DNA of 16,368 nucleotides from Acidimicrobiaceae bacterium (GTDB lineage: Bacteria; Actinomycetota; Acidimicrobiia; Acidimicrobiales; Ilumatobacteraceae): positions 1-16,368 of the forward strand of contig CANLHV010000018.1 of NCBI GenBank assembly GCA_947490975.1, in the 5' to 3' direction. Under the pieces are notes generated by a model, which had not been told where the DNA came from, ran no database searches, and worked only from the letters and a program-made list of their open reading frames with translations. Positions 1 through 7,398 of this stretch are shown here, one piece after another. The first letter of the stretch is position 1. Every line of letters starts with the position of its first letter. Both the position numbers and the translations under genes were made by a program.

Positions 1-2283
1 AAGACAATCCCGCAGTCAACCCCGAGAAAACTGACAAATCCACAAGCACCGCACGACGCACCAAACATCTTGCTAATAATGCTCGACGATGTCGGTTTCG
101 GCTCATTTGGCAACTTCGGTGGACCGGTTGCAACACCGGGTCTCGACAAAGTTGCGCAACGTGGTTTGATCTACAACCAATTTCATACGACTGCGCTTTG
201 CTCACCTACTAGAGCCGCTTTGTTGACTGGCCGCAATCATCACACAGTGCATATGGGCGGCATCACTGAAATTGCCAATTCGTTTCCTGGTTATGACAGT
301 GCGATTCCGCCTGAGTCGGCGACAGTTGCTCAAGTTCTGCGTATGTCTGGCTACAGCACCGCCTGTTTTGGCAAATGGCACTTGACACCCTCATGGGAGC
401 AAAGCCCAGCCGGACCATTCGACCGATGGCCAACTGGTCTCGGCTTTGATCGCTTCTACGGAATCATGGGCGCTGAGTCTTCGCAATACGAGCCACCTGT
501 TTACGATCAAACGACACCGATCTCACCACATCTTGACAATGCCGATTATCACCTGACTGAAGATCTGGCTGACCAAGCAATCAAATGGATGCACCGTCAA
601 AAAGCGTCTTCGCCGAATAAACCTTTCTTTTGCTACTTCTCGACGCCCGCTGTTCACGCGCCACATCATGTGCCAACTGAGTGGATCGAAAAATACAAAG
701 GCAAATTTGATGGTGGATGGGACGAACTTCGCGAAGAGATCTACCAGCGACAAATAAAACTTGGCGTAATTCCAGGCGACACAGCACTGACAACTCGACC
801 CGAGCAAATTCCTTCATGGGATGAATACCCAGAGCGTTACCGGCCGATCGCGCGCAGACTCATGGAAGTATTCGCTGGCTTTCTCGCTCACACAGATGCG
901 CAAATCAAACGTGTGATTGACGCTTTAGATGAACTCGAAATTGCCGAAAACACTTTGGTCATTTACATCACCGGCGACAATGGCGCATCCGCAGAAGGCA
1001 CTATTCACGGCGCGTGGAGTGCACCTTCGTTTCAAAACGGTGTACCCGAAGATCCAGAGTGGCTTCTCGAGCACATCGACGATTTCGGCACTGCAAAATG
1101 CGAAAACCATTTCAATGTTGGTTGGGCATGGGCTCTCGACTCACCGTTTCAATGGATGAAACAAGTTGCATCGCACTTCGGCGGCACCCGTAACGCAATT
1201 GCAATTTCGTGGCCGAAGCAAATAACTGCAACCAACGAATTGCGTTCGCAGTTTCATCACGTTATTGACATCGCACCCACGATTTATGACGTTGCAGGCA
1301 TTGCTCCGCCAGATTTTGTCAACGGCATCGAACAAATGCCAATACATGGCACTTCGATGAAATATTCGTTCGACAATGCCAGTATTCCGAGCACTCATAC
1401 TTCGCAATATTTCGAAATCTTGGGAAACCGCGCCATTTATAACGACGGCTGGATCGCGTCTTGTTTTCATGGTCGCCTTCCATGGATACGACTCCAAGGC
1501 TTTGAATTTGACGGCCCGCAAGAACGTTGGGAGCTCTACAACATCGAAAAAGACTTTTCACAGGCAGTAGACCTCGCTGACACTCACCCAGAAAAACTCA
1601 AAGAACTTCAGACACTGTTCGACAAGCAAGCATTTGAATACGGCATTTACCCGCTTCGCGACCCTGGCTCACCGCGTAACGGCGATTTCGCTGTGCCTCA
1701 TTCGCTTGATGGCTTCAAAAAAATCAAATACTCAACTGCGCATACCCGAATGCCAGAGAGTTCGGTGCTCAACCTAAAAAATTGTTCATATCGCATTAGC
1801 GCCGAAGTTGAAATCATTAGCAAATCAAATCACGGCGTTATCGCCTGTCAAGGCGGCAACATGGCTGGTTGGTCGCTCTATCTCGACGACAAAGCGCGGG
1901 CCGTGTTTCATTACAACTGGTTCGGCCACGAACATTTCTCATTTAGCAGTGCAGAGTCGCTGAATGTCGGCAAGCATGCAATCGAAGTTCTGTTTTCATA
2001 CGACGGCGGCTTCGGAGCAGGTGGCACTGTTTCGCTATTGGTTGACAATTCTCAAGTCGCAACCGGTCGCATCGAAAAAACTGTGCCGCTCGTTTTTTCG
2101 ATGAGCGGCGAAACATTTGACATTGGTGTCGACACAGGTTCGCCGGTCGGCCCTTATCCACACAATTATGAGTGCACCGCTCGAATTATTGGTGTCACGC
2201 TCGAGAAACTAGATGAGCCACCTAAAGAGATTCAAGAAAAAATGCGCGAAGGCGAATTTCGCGCCAGCCTCAGCACTCAATAA
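1..2283 (+). CDS. Arylsulfatase (AtsA/AtsD-like sulfatase), 5' end outside window
   Basis: Hydrolyses sulfate esters; the true substrate is unknown. The frame is open to the window edge, so the gene starts upstream. The ATG at 70 is internal, because the usual N-terminal strand (PNILLIMLDD) already begins before it. Counting the Met at 70 as residue 1, the metal-binding Asp6/Asp7 pair is followed by CSPTR at 44-48 within a full C-x-P-x-R...LTGR formylglycine signature. Lys102/His104 (GKWH), AVHAPHH near 195-200, Asp303-Asn304 (GDNG) and Lys364 follow, so all active-site groups expected of a type I sulfatase are present. About 150 C-terminal residues look like a beta-sandwich tail, as in the long mycobacterial arylsulfatases of roughly 790 residues. 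Activity needs a formylglycine-generating enzyme, not seen here. No signal peptide can be judged. It ends 2 bp from the convergent regulator with no clear terminator between. Confidence 0.93.
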   Translation, partial: KTIPQSTPRKLTNPQAPHDAPNILLIMLDDVGFGSFGNFGGPVATPGLDKVAQRGLIYNQFHTTALCSPTRAALLTGRNHHTVHMGGITEIANSFPGYDSAIPPESATVAQVLRMSGYSTACFGKWHLTPSWEQSPAGPFDRWPTGLGFDRFYGIMGAESSQYEPPVYDQTTPISPHLDNADYHLTEDLADQAIKWMHRQKASSPNKPFFCYFSTPAVHAPHHVPTEWIEKYKGKFDGGWDELREEIYQRQIKLGVIPGDTALTTRPEQIPSWDEYPERYRPIARRLMEVFAGFLAHTDAQIKRVIDALDELEIAENTLVIYITGDNGASAEGTIHGAWSAPSFQNGVPEDPEWLLEHIDDFGTAKCENHFNVGWAWALDSPFQWMKQVASHFGGTRNAIAISWPKQITATNELRSQFHHVIDIAPTIYDVAGIAPPDFVNGIEQMPIHGTSMKYSFDNASIPSTHTSQYFEILGNRAIYNDGWIASCFHGRLPWIRLQGFEFDGPQERWELYNIEKDFSQAVDLADTHPEKLKELQTLFDKQAFEYGIYPLRDPGSPRNGDFAVPHSLDGFKKIKYSTAHTRMPESSVLNLKNCSYRISAEVEIISKSNHGVIACQGGNMAGWSLYLDDKARAVFHYNWFGHEHFSFSSAESLNVGKHAIEVLFSYDGGFGAGGTVSLLVDNSQVATGRIEKTVPLVFSMSGETFDIGVDTGSPVGPYPHNYECTARIIGVTLEKLDEPPKEIQEKMREGEFRASLSTQ

Positions 2284-2285
2284 AA

Positions 2286-2942
2286 CTAAGAACTGGTGAG
2301 TTCGAGACGTTTGCGCACGGCATCGCGAACTTGTGCGTCGAAACTTCTCACATGTGCCGCTGAGAGTTTGTAAACCAGTTCGCTATCGCCAGATTCGAGC
2401 GCCGCAAGAATCTCATCATGTTCGTCAAGCGCATGACCCATGTCGGCAACATCTGACAAATACATATGCCACAACCGATCACTCTGCGCATACAAAACGT
2501 CGAGAGTGTCTGTAAGAAAGCGATTTCCGGCCGCTTCCCAAACGATCTCATGACATTGTGCATCAAATTGAATTTGATCTTGCGCTGTAGACGCCTGTTT
2601 CTTCGCCCTATCTAAAACTTTGCGCATCTGCTTCCAGTGATCTGCGGTTCCGCGTTCGCATGCCAAGCGCGCAACATAAGGTTCAAGAATTGCTCGAGTT
2701 TCGTAAAGCGTCGACAATTCTGCGATATCAATATTCGAAACGATCATTCCTCTGCGTGGAATCACAACCAAGAACTGATCGCGGGCCAGACGCTGCAAAG
2801 CCTCACGAATTGGAGTACGACCAATCTCGAGACGTTCTTGAAGATCGTCTTCACGCACGACTGCCCCTGGGGTTAATTCGAGGCGAACGATCATGTCTCG
2901 AATAAGCCGATATGCCTGCTCGCTTAAAGACTCTTTAGCCAT
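2286..2942 (-). CDS. GntR family transcriptional regulator, FCD (FadR-type) subgroup
   Basis: Ligand-responsive DNA-binding protein of 218 residues, the normal length for this subgroup. Residues 1-70 form the winged helix: SEQAYRLIRDMI, then the recognition region with RTPIREALQRL at 42-52, then the wing PRRGMIV. The remainder is an FCD effector domain. Asp127 and His131 (FDAQCHEIV), His175 (EHDEIL) and His197 (AHV) fit the metal-binding Asp/His tetrad; such metals usually hold a carboxylate ligand. It diverges from the demethylation operon and a palindrome lies in the shared 77-bp region, so it most likely controls that operon and itself. No clear Shine-Dalgarno site precedes the ATG, and a TANNNT box 9 nt upstream suggests a very short leader. 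The inducer cannot be read from sequence; a methylated amino acid is my inference. Confidence 0.93.
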   Translation of the reverse strand: MAKESLSEQAYRLIRDMIVRLELTPGAVVREDDLQERLEIGRTPIREALQRLARDQFLVVIPRRGMIVSNIDIAELSTLYETRAILEPYVARLACERGTADHWKQMRKVLDRAKKQASTAQDQIQFDAQCHEIVWEAAGNRFLTDTLDVLYAQSDRLWHMYLSDVADMGHALDEHDEILAALESGDSELVYKLSAAHVRSFDAQVRDAVRKRLELTSS

Positions 2943-2951
2943 TTGGATTGA

Positions 2952-2957
2952 ATCCTA
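2952..2957 (-). promoter_or_regulatory. Possible -10 box of the GntR regulator
   Basis: Read on the minus strand this is TAGGAT, a TANNNT-type -10 element, ending 9 nt before the regulator's ATG. Transcription would start only a few bases before the start codon, which agrees with the absence of a ribosome binding site. The matching -35 region would fall on the palindrome at 2963-2985, which would suit autorepression. TANNNT is a short motif and occurs by chance, so this is tentative. Confidence 0.35.
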
Positions 2958-2962
2958 TCCGA

Positions 2963-2985
2963 GTGATATCGTGATGATATATCAC
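2963..2985. promoter_or_regulatory. Palindromic operator candidate for the GntR/FCD regulator
   Basis: The arms GTGATAT (2963-2969) and ATATCAC (2979-2985) form an inverted repeat. Nested inside is a perfect 10-bp palindrome, TGATATATCA (2975-2984), and a second pairing GTGAT/ATCAC (2971-2985). FCD-type GntR proteins commonly bind short AT-centred palindromes in the divergent region beside their own gene, which is exactly where this lies. Binding by this protein is inferred, not shown. Confidence 0.55.
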
Positions 2986-3019
2986 CAGATAGATAGCTAC
3001 GAAAATTAGTGGGGGCAAA

Positions 3020-5563
3020 ATGAGCGAATTTCCAAAGTCAGCAAAGTGCGTAATCATCGGCGCCGGCATTGTCGGCAACTGTTTGGCTGGCCATCTTTCA
3101 AAACTCGGTTGGACAAACATGGTGCAAATCGACAAAGGTCCGTTGCCGAACCCAGGCGGCTCGACTGGTCACGCCTCAAACTTCATCTTCCCAACTGATC
3201 ACAACAAAGAGATGGCACTGCTAACACTTGCGTCACAGCAGCAATACATCGAACTCGGCATGAACAACACCTGCGGTGGCATCGAAGTCGCCCGCAATCC
3301 AGAACGTCTCGAAGAGTTTAATCGTCGTATGACGTCGGCAAAATCTTGGGGCATCGATGCAAAACTATTGTCGCCAGCAGAAGTTAAAGAACTTGTGCCG
3401 TTCATCAACGAAGACATTATTCTGGGCGGCTACTACACGCCGAGCGTCTCGGTTGTCGACTCGTTGCAAACCGGCACACTTATGCGTGAGAGCGCAGTCA
3501 AAGCCGGCAATTTGAGCGTGTACGCAAACACAGAAGTGCTAGATCTCGAAGTTGAAAACGGCACAATCAAAGCAGTCGTCACCAACAAAGGTCGCATTGA
3601 AGCAGAGTACGTAGTTGTTGCATGCGGCGTCTGGAGCCCACGAATCGCGAAAATGGCGGGTGCAAATATTCCGTTGACACCTGCAGTTCACCAAATGGCA
3701 GACGTCGGCCCAATTGACATTTTGCAAAAGTCAAACGCCGAAGTTGCTTATCCAATTATTCGCGACATGGATACTTTCTGCTACGAGCGTCAAACAGCTG
3801 GCTCTATGGAAGTTGGCAGTTACGCACACCGCGCAATTTTCATGCACCCAGACGATATTCCGTCAAACGAAGCATCGGCACTCTCGCCTACCGAGTTGCC
3901 ACTCACGCAAGATGACTTTGATCCGCAAATGGAGCAAGCAATTGAACTTATGGAGATGCTCGGTGACGCTGAGATCAAATATGCGATCAACGGTTTGCTT
4001 TCATTGACACCAGACGCGATGCCAGTTCTTGGCGAAACAGTCGAAGTGAAAAACCTTTGGTCGGCTGCTGCAGTTTGGATCAAAGAAGGCCCGGGCATCG
4101 CCCAACTTATTGCCGAATGGATGACATACGGATATCCACATCTGTGCGATCCACACTCGTCAGATATTTCGCGCTTCTACCCTCACGAAAAAACTGAACA
4201 CCACATTTATGCGCGGTGCGATGAGCACTTCAACAAGACCTACGGCATTGTTCACCCACGAGAGCAATGGGCGACGCAGCGAAATATGCGTCGTAGCCCG
4301 TTCTACCCACGCGAAGAAGCAGCCGGTGCAACATTCTTTGATGCCCGCGGCTGGGAGCGACCACAGTGGTTCGCCTCAAACGAAAAGTTGGTCAGCAAGT
4401 TCAAAGCCGCTTGTGAGTCGCGACCACACGAGTGGGACGCTCGATGGTGGTCACCGATTACAAACGCTGAGCATCTTCAAATGCGCGAGTCGGTCGGCAT
4501 GGTCGACCTCACAGCGTTCAACGAATTCGATTTCACCGGACCAGGTGTGGTTGATTTCTTGCAATATGTATGTGTCAACAATGTTGATGTACCTGTTGGT
4601 CGTTCGGTCTACACACCACTGCTCACCCAAGGTGGTGGGTTTCGAGGCGACCTAACAATCATGCGTCTTGCTGACCAACACTTCAGAGTTATTACCGGAG
4701 CGTTCGATGGCGGTCGCGACAAATATTGGTTCTCAAAGTTCATGCCACAAGACGGTTCAGTGACGTTCACCGACATGTCAAGCGCGCTTTGCACAATCGG
4801 TGTTTGGGGTCCGAATGCCGAAAAGACAATGGCTAAGGCGACGCAAAACATCAACGCCGAAGGCAAACTTGTTCCGTTTGATGTATCGCAAAAGAACTTT
4901 CCGTACGGTTCAGTTCGTGAGGTTCTGATCGATGGCGTGCCGGCAACGATGTTCAGAATTTCTTATGTCGGAGAAAACGGTTGGGAGGTCTACACAAAAA
5001 TGGAGCACGGTCTTCGTTTGTGGGACTCAATCGCAAAAGCCGGTGAAGAGTTCGACGTCATCCCAGTCGGTATGGGCGTTTACGCCGTAACTGGTCGAAT
5101 TGAAAAGGGCTACCGATTGATGGGCGCTGAACTTGAGAGCGAATACAACCCAGTAGAGGCTGGCCTCAATCGACCGAAAGTTAAGTCGGCTGATTTCATT
5201 GGTAAGGCTGCATACATGAAAGCACGCGAAGAAAAGCCGTGTGCAATTATGTGCACTCTCGAAATGATCGACAACACAAGCAAGGCTGGCATCAAGCGCT
5301 ATCCAACTGGTGGCAACGAGCCGATCTTGACTAAGTCTGGTGAGCGAATTGTCGATGCCAAGGGTCGTGTCTCACGCGTTACAACCGCAGGTGCCGCGCC
5401 ATCACTGGGCAAATACTTGATGCTCGCCTACTTGACTCCAGAACATGCAGTCGAAGGCAACGAACTTCGAGTTATGTACATGAACGAACTCTTCCCAGTG
5501 CGCGTTGCACGCGTCGGCAGTCAACCATTGTTTGACCCAACCGATGCACGCATGAAGAGCTAG
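3020..5563 (+). CDS. Dimethylglycine oxidase/dehydrogenase-like FAD-GcvT fusion enzyme
   Basis: An 847-residue two-domain flavoenzyme that would oxidise an N-methyl group to an iminium and pass the one-carbon unit to tetrahydrofolate. Residues 11-40 are an FAD Rossmann fold (IIGAGIVGN). GSTGH at 47-51 provides His51, aligning with the His that carries covalent FAD in Arthrobacter dimethylglycine oxidase. His224 (VHQ) and Tyr268 (GSYAHR) match that enzyme's substrate-pocket His and Tyr. The C-terminal part from about 420 is a GcvT-like folate-binding domain; Asp544 (GDLTIMRL) and Tyr649 (SYVG) fit its folate active site, followed by NPVEAGL near 714. These matches are from memory of the family. 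A G-run at 3011-3015 serves as ribosome binding site, with a short 4-nt spacing. It heads the operon, 17 bp before etfB. The adjacent ETF genes suggest a dehydrogenase rather than an O2-using oxidase. Sarcosine or another N-methyl amino acid could also be the substrate. Confidence 0.9.
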   Translation: MSEFPKSAKCVIIGAGIVGNCLAGHLSKLGWTNMVQIDKGPLPNPGGSTGHASNFIFPTDHNKEMALLTLASQQQYIELGMNNTCGGIEVARNPERLEEFNRRMTSAKSWGIDAKLLSPAEVKELVPFINEDIILGGYYTPSVSVVDSLQTGTLMRESAVKAGNLSVYANTEVLDLEVENGTIKAVVTNKGRIEAEYVVVACGVWSPRIAKMAGANIPLTPAVHQMADVGPIDILQKSNAEVAYPIIRDMDTFCYERQTAGSMEVGSYAHRAIFMHPDDIPSNEASALSPTELPLTQDDFDPQMEQAIELMEMLGDAEIKYAINGLLSLTPDAMPVLGETVEVKNLWSAAAVWIKEGPGIAQLIAEWMTYGYPHLCDPHSSDISRFYPHEKTEHHIYARCDEHFNKTYGIVHPREQWATQRNMRRSPFYPREEAAGATFFDARGWERPQWFASNEKLVSKFKAACESRPHEWDARWWSPITNAEHLQMRESVGMVDLTAFNEFDFTGPGVVDFLQYVCVNNVDVPVGRSVYTPLLTQGGGFRGDLTIMRLADQHFRVITGAFDGGRDKYWFSKFMPQDGSVTFTDMSSALCTIGVWGPNAEKTMAKATQNINAEGKLVPFDVSQKNFPYGSVREVLIDGVPATMFRISYVGENGWEVYTKMEHGLRLWDSIAKAGEEFDVIPVGMGVYAVTGRIEKGYRLMGAELESEYNPVEAGLNRPKVKSADFIGKAAYMKAREEKPCAIMCTLEMIDNTSKAGIKRYPTGGNEPILTKSGERIVDAKGRVSRVTTAGAAPSLGKYLMLAYLTPEHAVEGNELRVMYMNELFPVRVARVGSQPLFDPTDARMKS

Positions 5564-5580
5564 TCGAAAATTAACTTGCA

Positions 5581-6348
5581 ATGAACATTCTCGTATGCGT
5601 CAAACGCGTGCCAGCCCCTGGCGCACGTATCAACATCACCAGCGATGGTCAACAAGTTGATACTGCATTTTTGGGCTTCACCGTCAGTCCGCACGAAGAA
5701 TGCGCGGTCGAACAAGCAGTTCAGTTGATCGAAAAACATGGTGGCGATGTCACTGTGCTTACCCTCGGGCCAGCCGAGGCCGAAGAGCAATTGCGAACCG
5801 CTGTCAGCGTTGGCGCAACCAAAGCAGTTCTCGTGCCAATCGATACAACAGATTGGGATCCGCAAAAAACTGCTCAGGCGATCGCCCAAGTGATTAGCAA
5901 CCTTGAAGCAGCAAACGGAAAATACGATTTGGTTTTGTTCGGCAACGAATCTGCAGACTCATGCGGTTATCAAGTTGGCGTTCGAGCGGCACTAAAGCTC
6001 ACACGACCAATTGTCAATGGCGCAAAGGGCCTCGAAATTGATAATGGTGTTGCTGTCGTTCGTCGCGAAAGTGATGCTGGTGTCGAGATTTACAAGTTGA
6101 AAATGCCTGCTTGTGTTGGCATCAAAGAAGGCATCAATTTGCCGCGTTACCCGACCATGAAGGGTCGTCTTGCATCCAAAAAAGTTGCGATCGACAGATC
6201 AGAATCGTCTGGTGAATCTGGTGGATTAAAACTAATCACGCTTCGTCGACCACCCGAGCGCGCCAGCAACACCATAATTCTTGGCAATGGTCCAGAAGCC
6301 GCACCAAGAGTTGTTGATCTTCTCGAAGAGTTAGGCGTATTCAAGTGA
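5581..6348 (+). CDS. etfB: Electron transfer flavoprotein beta subunit
   Basis: Beta subunit (255 residues, normal length) of the soluble FAD/AMP-binding ETF heterodimer, which accepts electrons from flavin dehydrogenases and hands them to ETF:quinone oxidoreductase at the membrane. The start MNILVCVKRVP is the usual ETF-beta N-terminus, which fixes the ATG even though no good Shine-Dalgarno site precedes it. The nucleotide-loop region shows LRTAVSVGATKAVLV (about 78-92) and FGNESADSCG near 120-129. The conserved NLPRYPTMKGR segment around 185 corresponds to the recognition loop that docks with partner dehydrogenases. It lies 17 bp after the first FAD-GcvT gene and overlaps etfA by 4 bp, so the three are one transcript and these ETF subunits are likely dedicated to the demethylases. 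No ETF:quinone oxidoreductase is in the window. Confidence 0.95.
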   Translation: MNILVCVKRVPAPGARINITSDGQQVDTAFLGFTVSPHEECAVEQAVQLIEKHGGDVTVLTLGPAEAEEQLRTAVSVGATKAVLVPIDTTDWDPQKTAQAIAQVISNLEAANGKYDLVLFGNESADSCGYQVGVRAALKLTRPIVNGAKGLEIDNGVAVVRRESDAGVEIYKLKMPACVGIKEGINLPRYPTMKGRLASKKVAIDRSESSGESGGLKLITLRRPPERASNTIILGNGPEAAPRVVDLLEELGVFK

Positions 6349-7331
6349 CGGTTCTTGCTGTAGTCGAACATGATCGCGGCACAATGACCAGTGCTTCGCT
6401 TGGCGTGCTGACGGCTGCACGAAATCTCGCCAAACAAATGAACACAAAGTTCGAAGCTCTCACAATCGGCGCCAACGCAGATCGTCTCAGCGAAACTGTT
6501 GCAAATTTTGGTGCGTCGACCGTACACCAGGCTCACAACGCGATGCTCACAGACTTTGGTCCTGAAGCCTGGGGCGAGTCAATCGCCCAGGTTGTGCGCA
6601 AAATTTCACCAAGTGTTGTCATTGGCACGGGCACCGAACGAGGGCACGAGATAATCGCGCAAGCAGCTGCTCGCCTTGACCTGCCCGCTGCGATGAACTG
6701 CTCAGAGTTCGATAAAGACTTCAACGGCTCACAGCCATTAAAAGTTGTCCGCACTCGTTGGGGTGGTTCGCTACTTGAAGAGGCACAAGTAGACGCGTCA
6801 ATAAAGTTCGTGACTCTTGCTAATCATGTCGTTGAACCACAAGAAGAACTTGCAACTTCGCCTGCAACTATTTCAACAATTGAAGTACAACTCGACGAGA
6901 GCGTTTCGCAAAGTTTTGTACAAGATCGCGTCGAACGAGTCGCTGGCGTCACTCTTGCAACCTCGCCTGTCGTGGTCAGTGGCGGTCGCGGTGTTGGATC
7001 GGCTGAGGCATTTGCGCCACTTGAAGAACTTGCGTCTCTGCTCAACGGCGTTGTTGGTTGTTCGCGCGCAGTCACGAATAACGGCTGGCGCAATCACACC
7101 GACCAAGTCGGCCAGACCGGCACACGAATTGCCCCAGATATTTACATCGCGTGCGGCATCTCAGGCGCCATTCAGCATTGGGTTGGGGCGATGGCGTCAA
7201 AAAATATTTTGGCCATCAATACAGATGCACAAGCGAACATTGTCACCAAGGCGGGCTATGCCGTTATTGGTGATCTACACAAAGTCGTGCCTGCGATCTC
7301 GGCAGAGATTCGCCGCCGTCAAAATAAATAG
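6345..7331 (+). CDS. etfA: Electron transfer flavoprotein alpha subunit
   Basis: Alpha subunit (328 residues) carrying most of the redox-active FAD site of ETF. It starts with GTG inside the GTGA overlap with etfB, a translational-coupling arrangement. The N-terminal half is the variable ETF domain (VLAVVEHDRG...). The C-terminal FAD domain has VSGGRG at 211-216, QVGQTGT at 254-260, GISGAIQH at 271-278 and AIN at 290-292, all standard FAD-binding motifs. One variation: the late motif usually read as ADYGIVGD is AGYAVIGD here (303-310), so Gly replaces the common Asp at 304. I do not know whether this matters. Role and partners follow from the genes on either side, both FAD-GcvT demethylases being potential electron donors. 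Confidence 0.95.
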   Translation: MTVLAVVEHDRGTMTSASLGVLTAARNLAKQMNTKFEALTIGANADRLSETVANFGASTVHQAHNAMLTDFGPEAWGESIAQVVRKISPSVVIGTGTERGHEIIAQAAARLDLPAAMNCSEFDKDFNGSQPLKVVRTRWGGSLLEEAQVDASIKFVTLANHVVEPQEELATSPATISTIEVQLDESVSQSFVQDRVERVAGVTLATSPVVVSGGRGVGSAEAFAPLEELASLLNGVVGCSRAVTNNGWRNHTDQVGQTGTRIAPDIYIACGISGAIQHWVGAMASKNILAINTDAQANIVTKAGYAVIGDLHKVVPAISAEIRRRQNK

Positions 7332-7349
7332 TCTTCAAAGACCATAAAT

Positions 7350-7367
7350 CCCGACAAAATGCTCGGG
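7350..7367 (+). other. Small hairpin between etfA and the MttB-like gene
   Basis: CCCGA (7350-7354) pairs with TCGGG (7363-7367) around an 8-nt loop, and two A-T pairs can extend the stem past one mismatch. It is preceded by a second small inverted repeat, GTCTT-CA-AAGAC (7331-7342). There is no T-run after either, so a simple intrinsic terminator is unlikely. It could weaken read-through or protect the upstream message. Confidence 0.3.
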
Positions 7368-7384
7368 CTTAGACCGAAGAAAAC

Positions 7385-7390
7385 TAGAGT
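7385..7390 (+). promoter_or_regulatory. Possible -10 box giving a leaderless MttB-like transcript
   Basis: TAGAGT fits TANNNT and ends 8 nt before the GTG start at 7399, the spacing expected when transcription starts at or next to the start codon. No purine-rich ribosome binding site is present in the usual place. Together these suggest a second promoter within the gene cluster and a leaderless message. The motif is short, so chance is possible. Confidence 0.35.
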
Positions 7391-7398
7391 CTTATCTC

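Noticed and set aside
70..72. ATG at 70 as the true sulfatase start
   Set aside because: The frame is open to position 1 and the residues just before the ATG already belong to the conserved first strand of sulfatases. The start must lie outside.
2935..3135. A 66-codon minus-strand frame spanning the divergent promoter region
   Set aside because: It crosses the palindrome and the start of the first FAD-GcvT gene, and shows no motif or ribosome binding site.
6817..7347. A 176-codon open frame overlapping the 3' half of etfA in another plus-strand frame
   Set aside because: It lies almost wholly within etfA, whose FAD motifs are unmistakable. The translation has low complexity and no recognisable domain. 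Long shadow frames are common in this codon-rich sequence.
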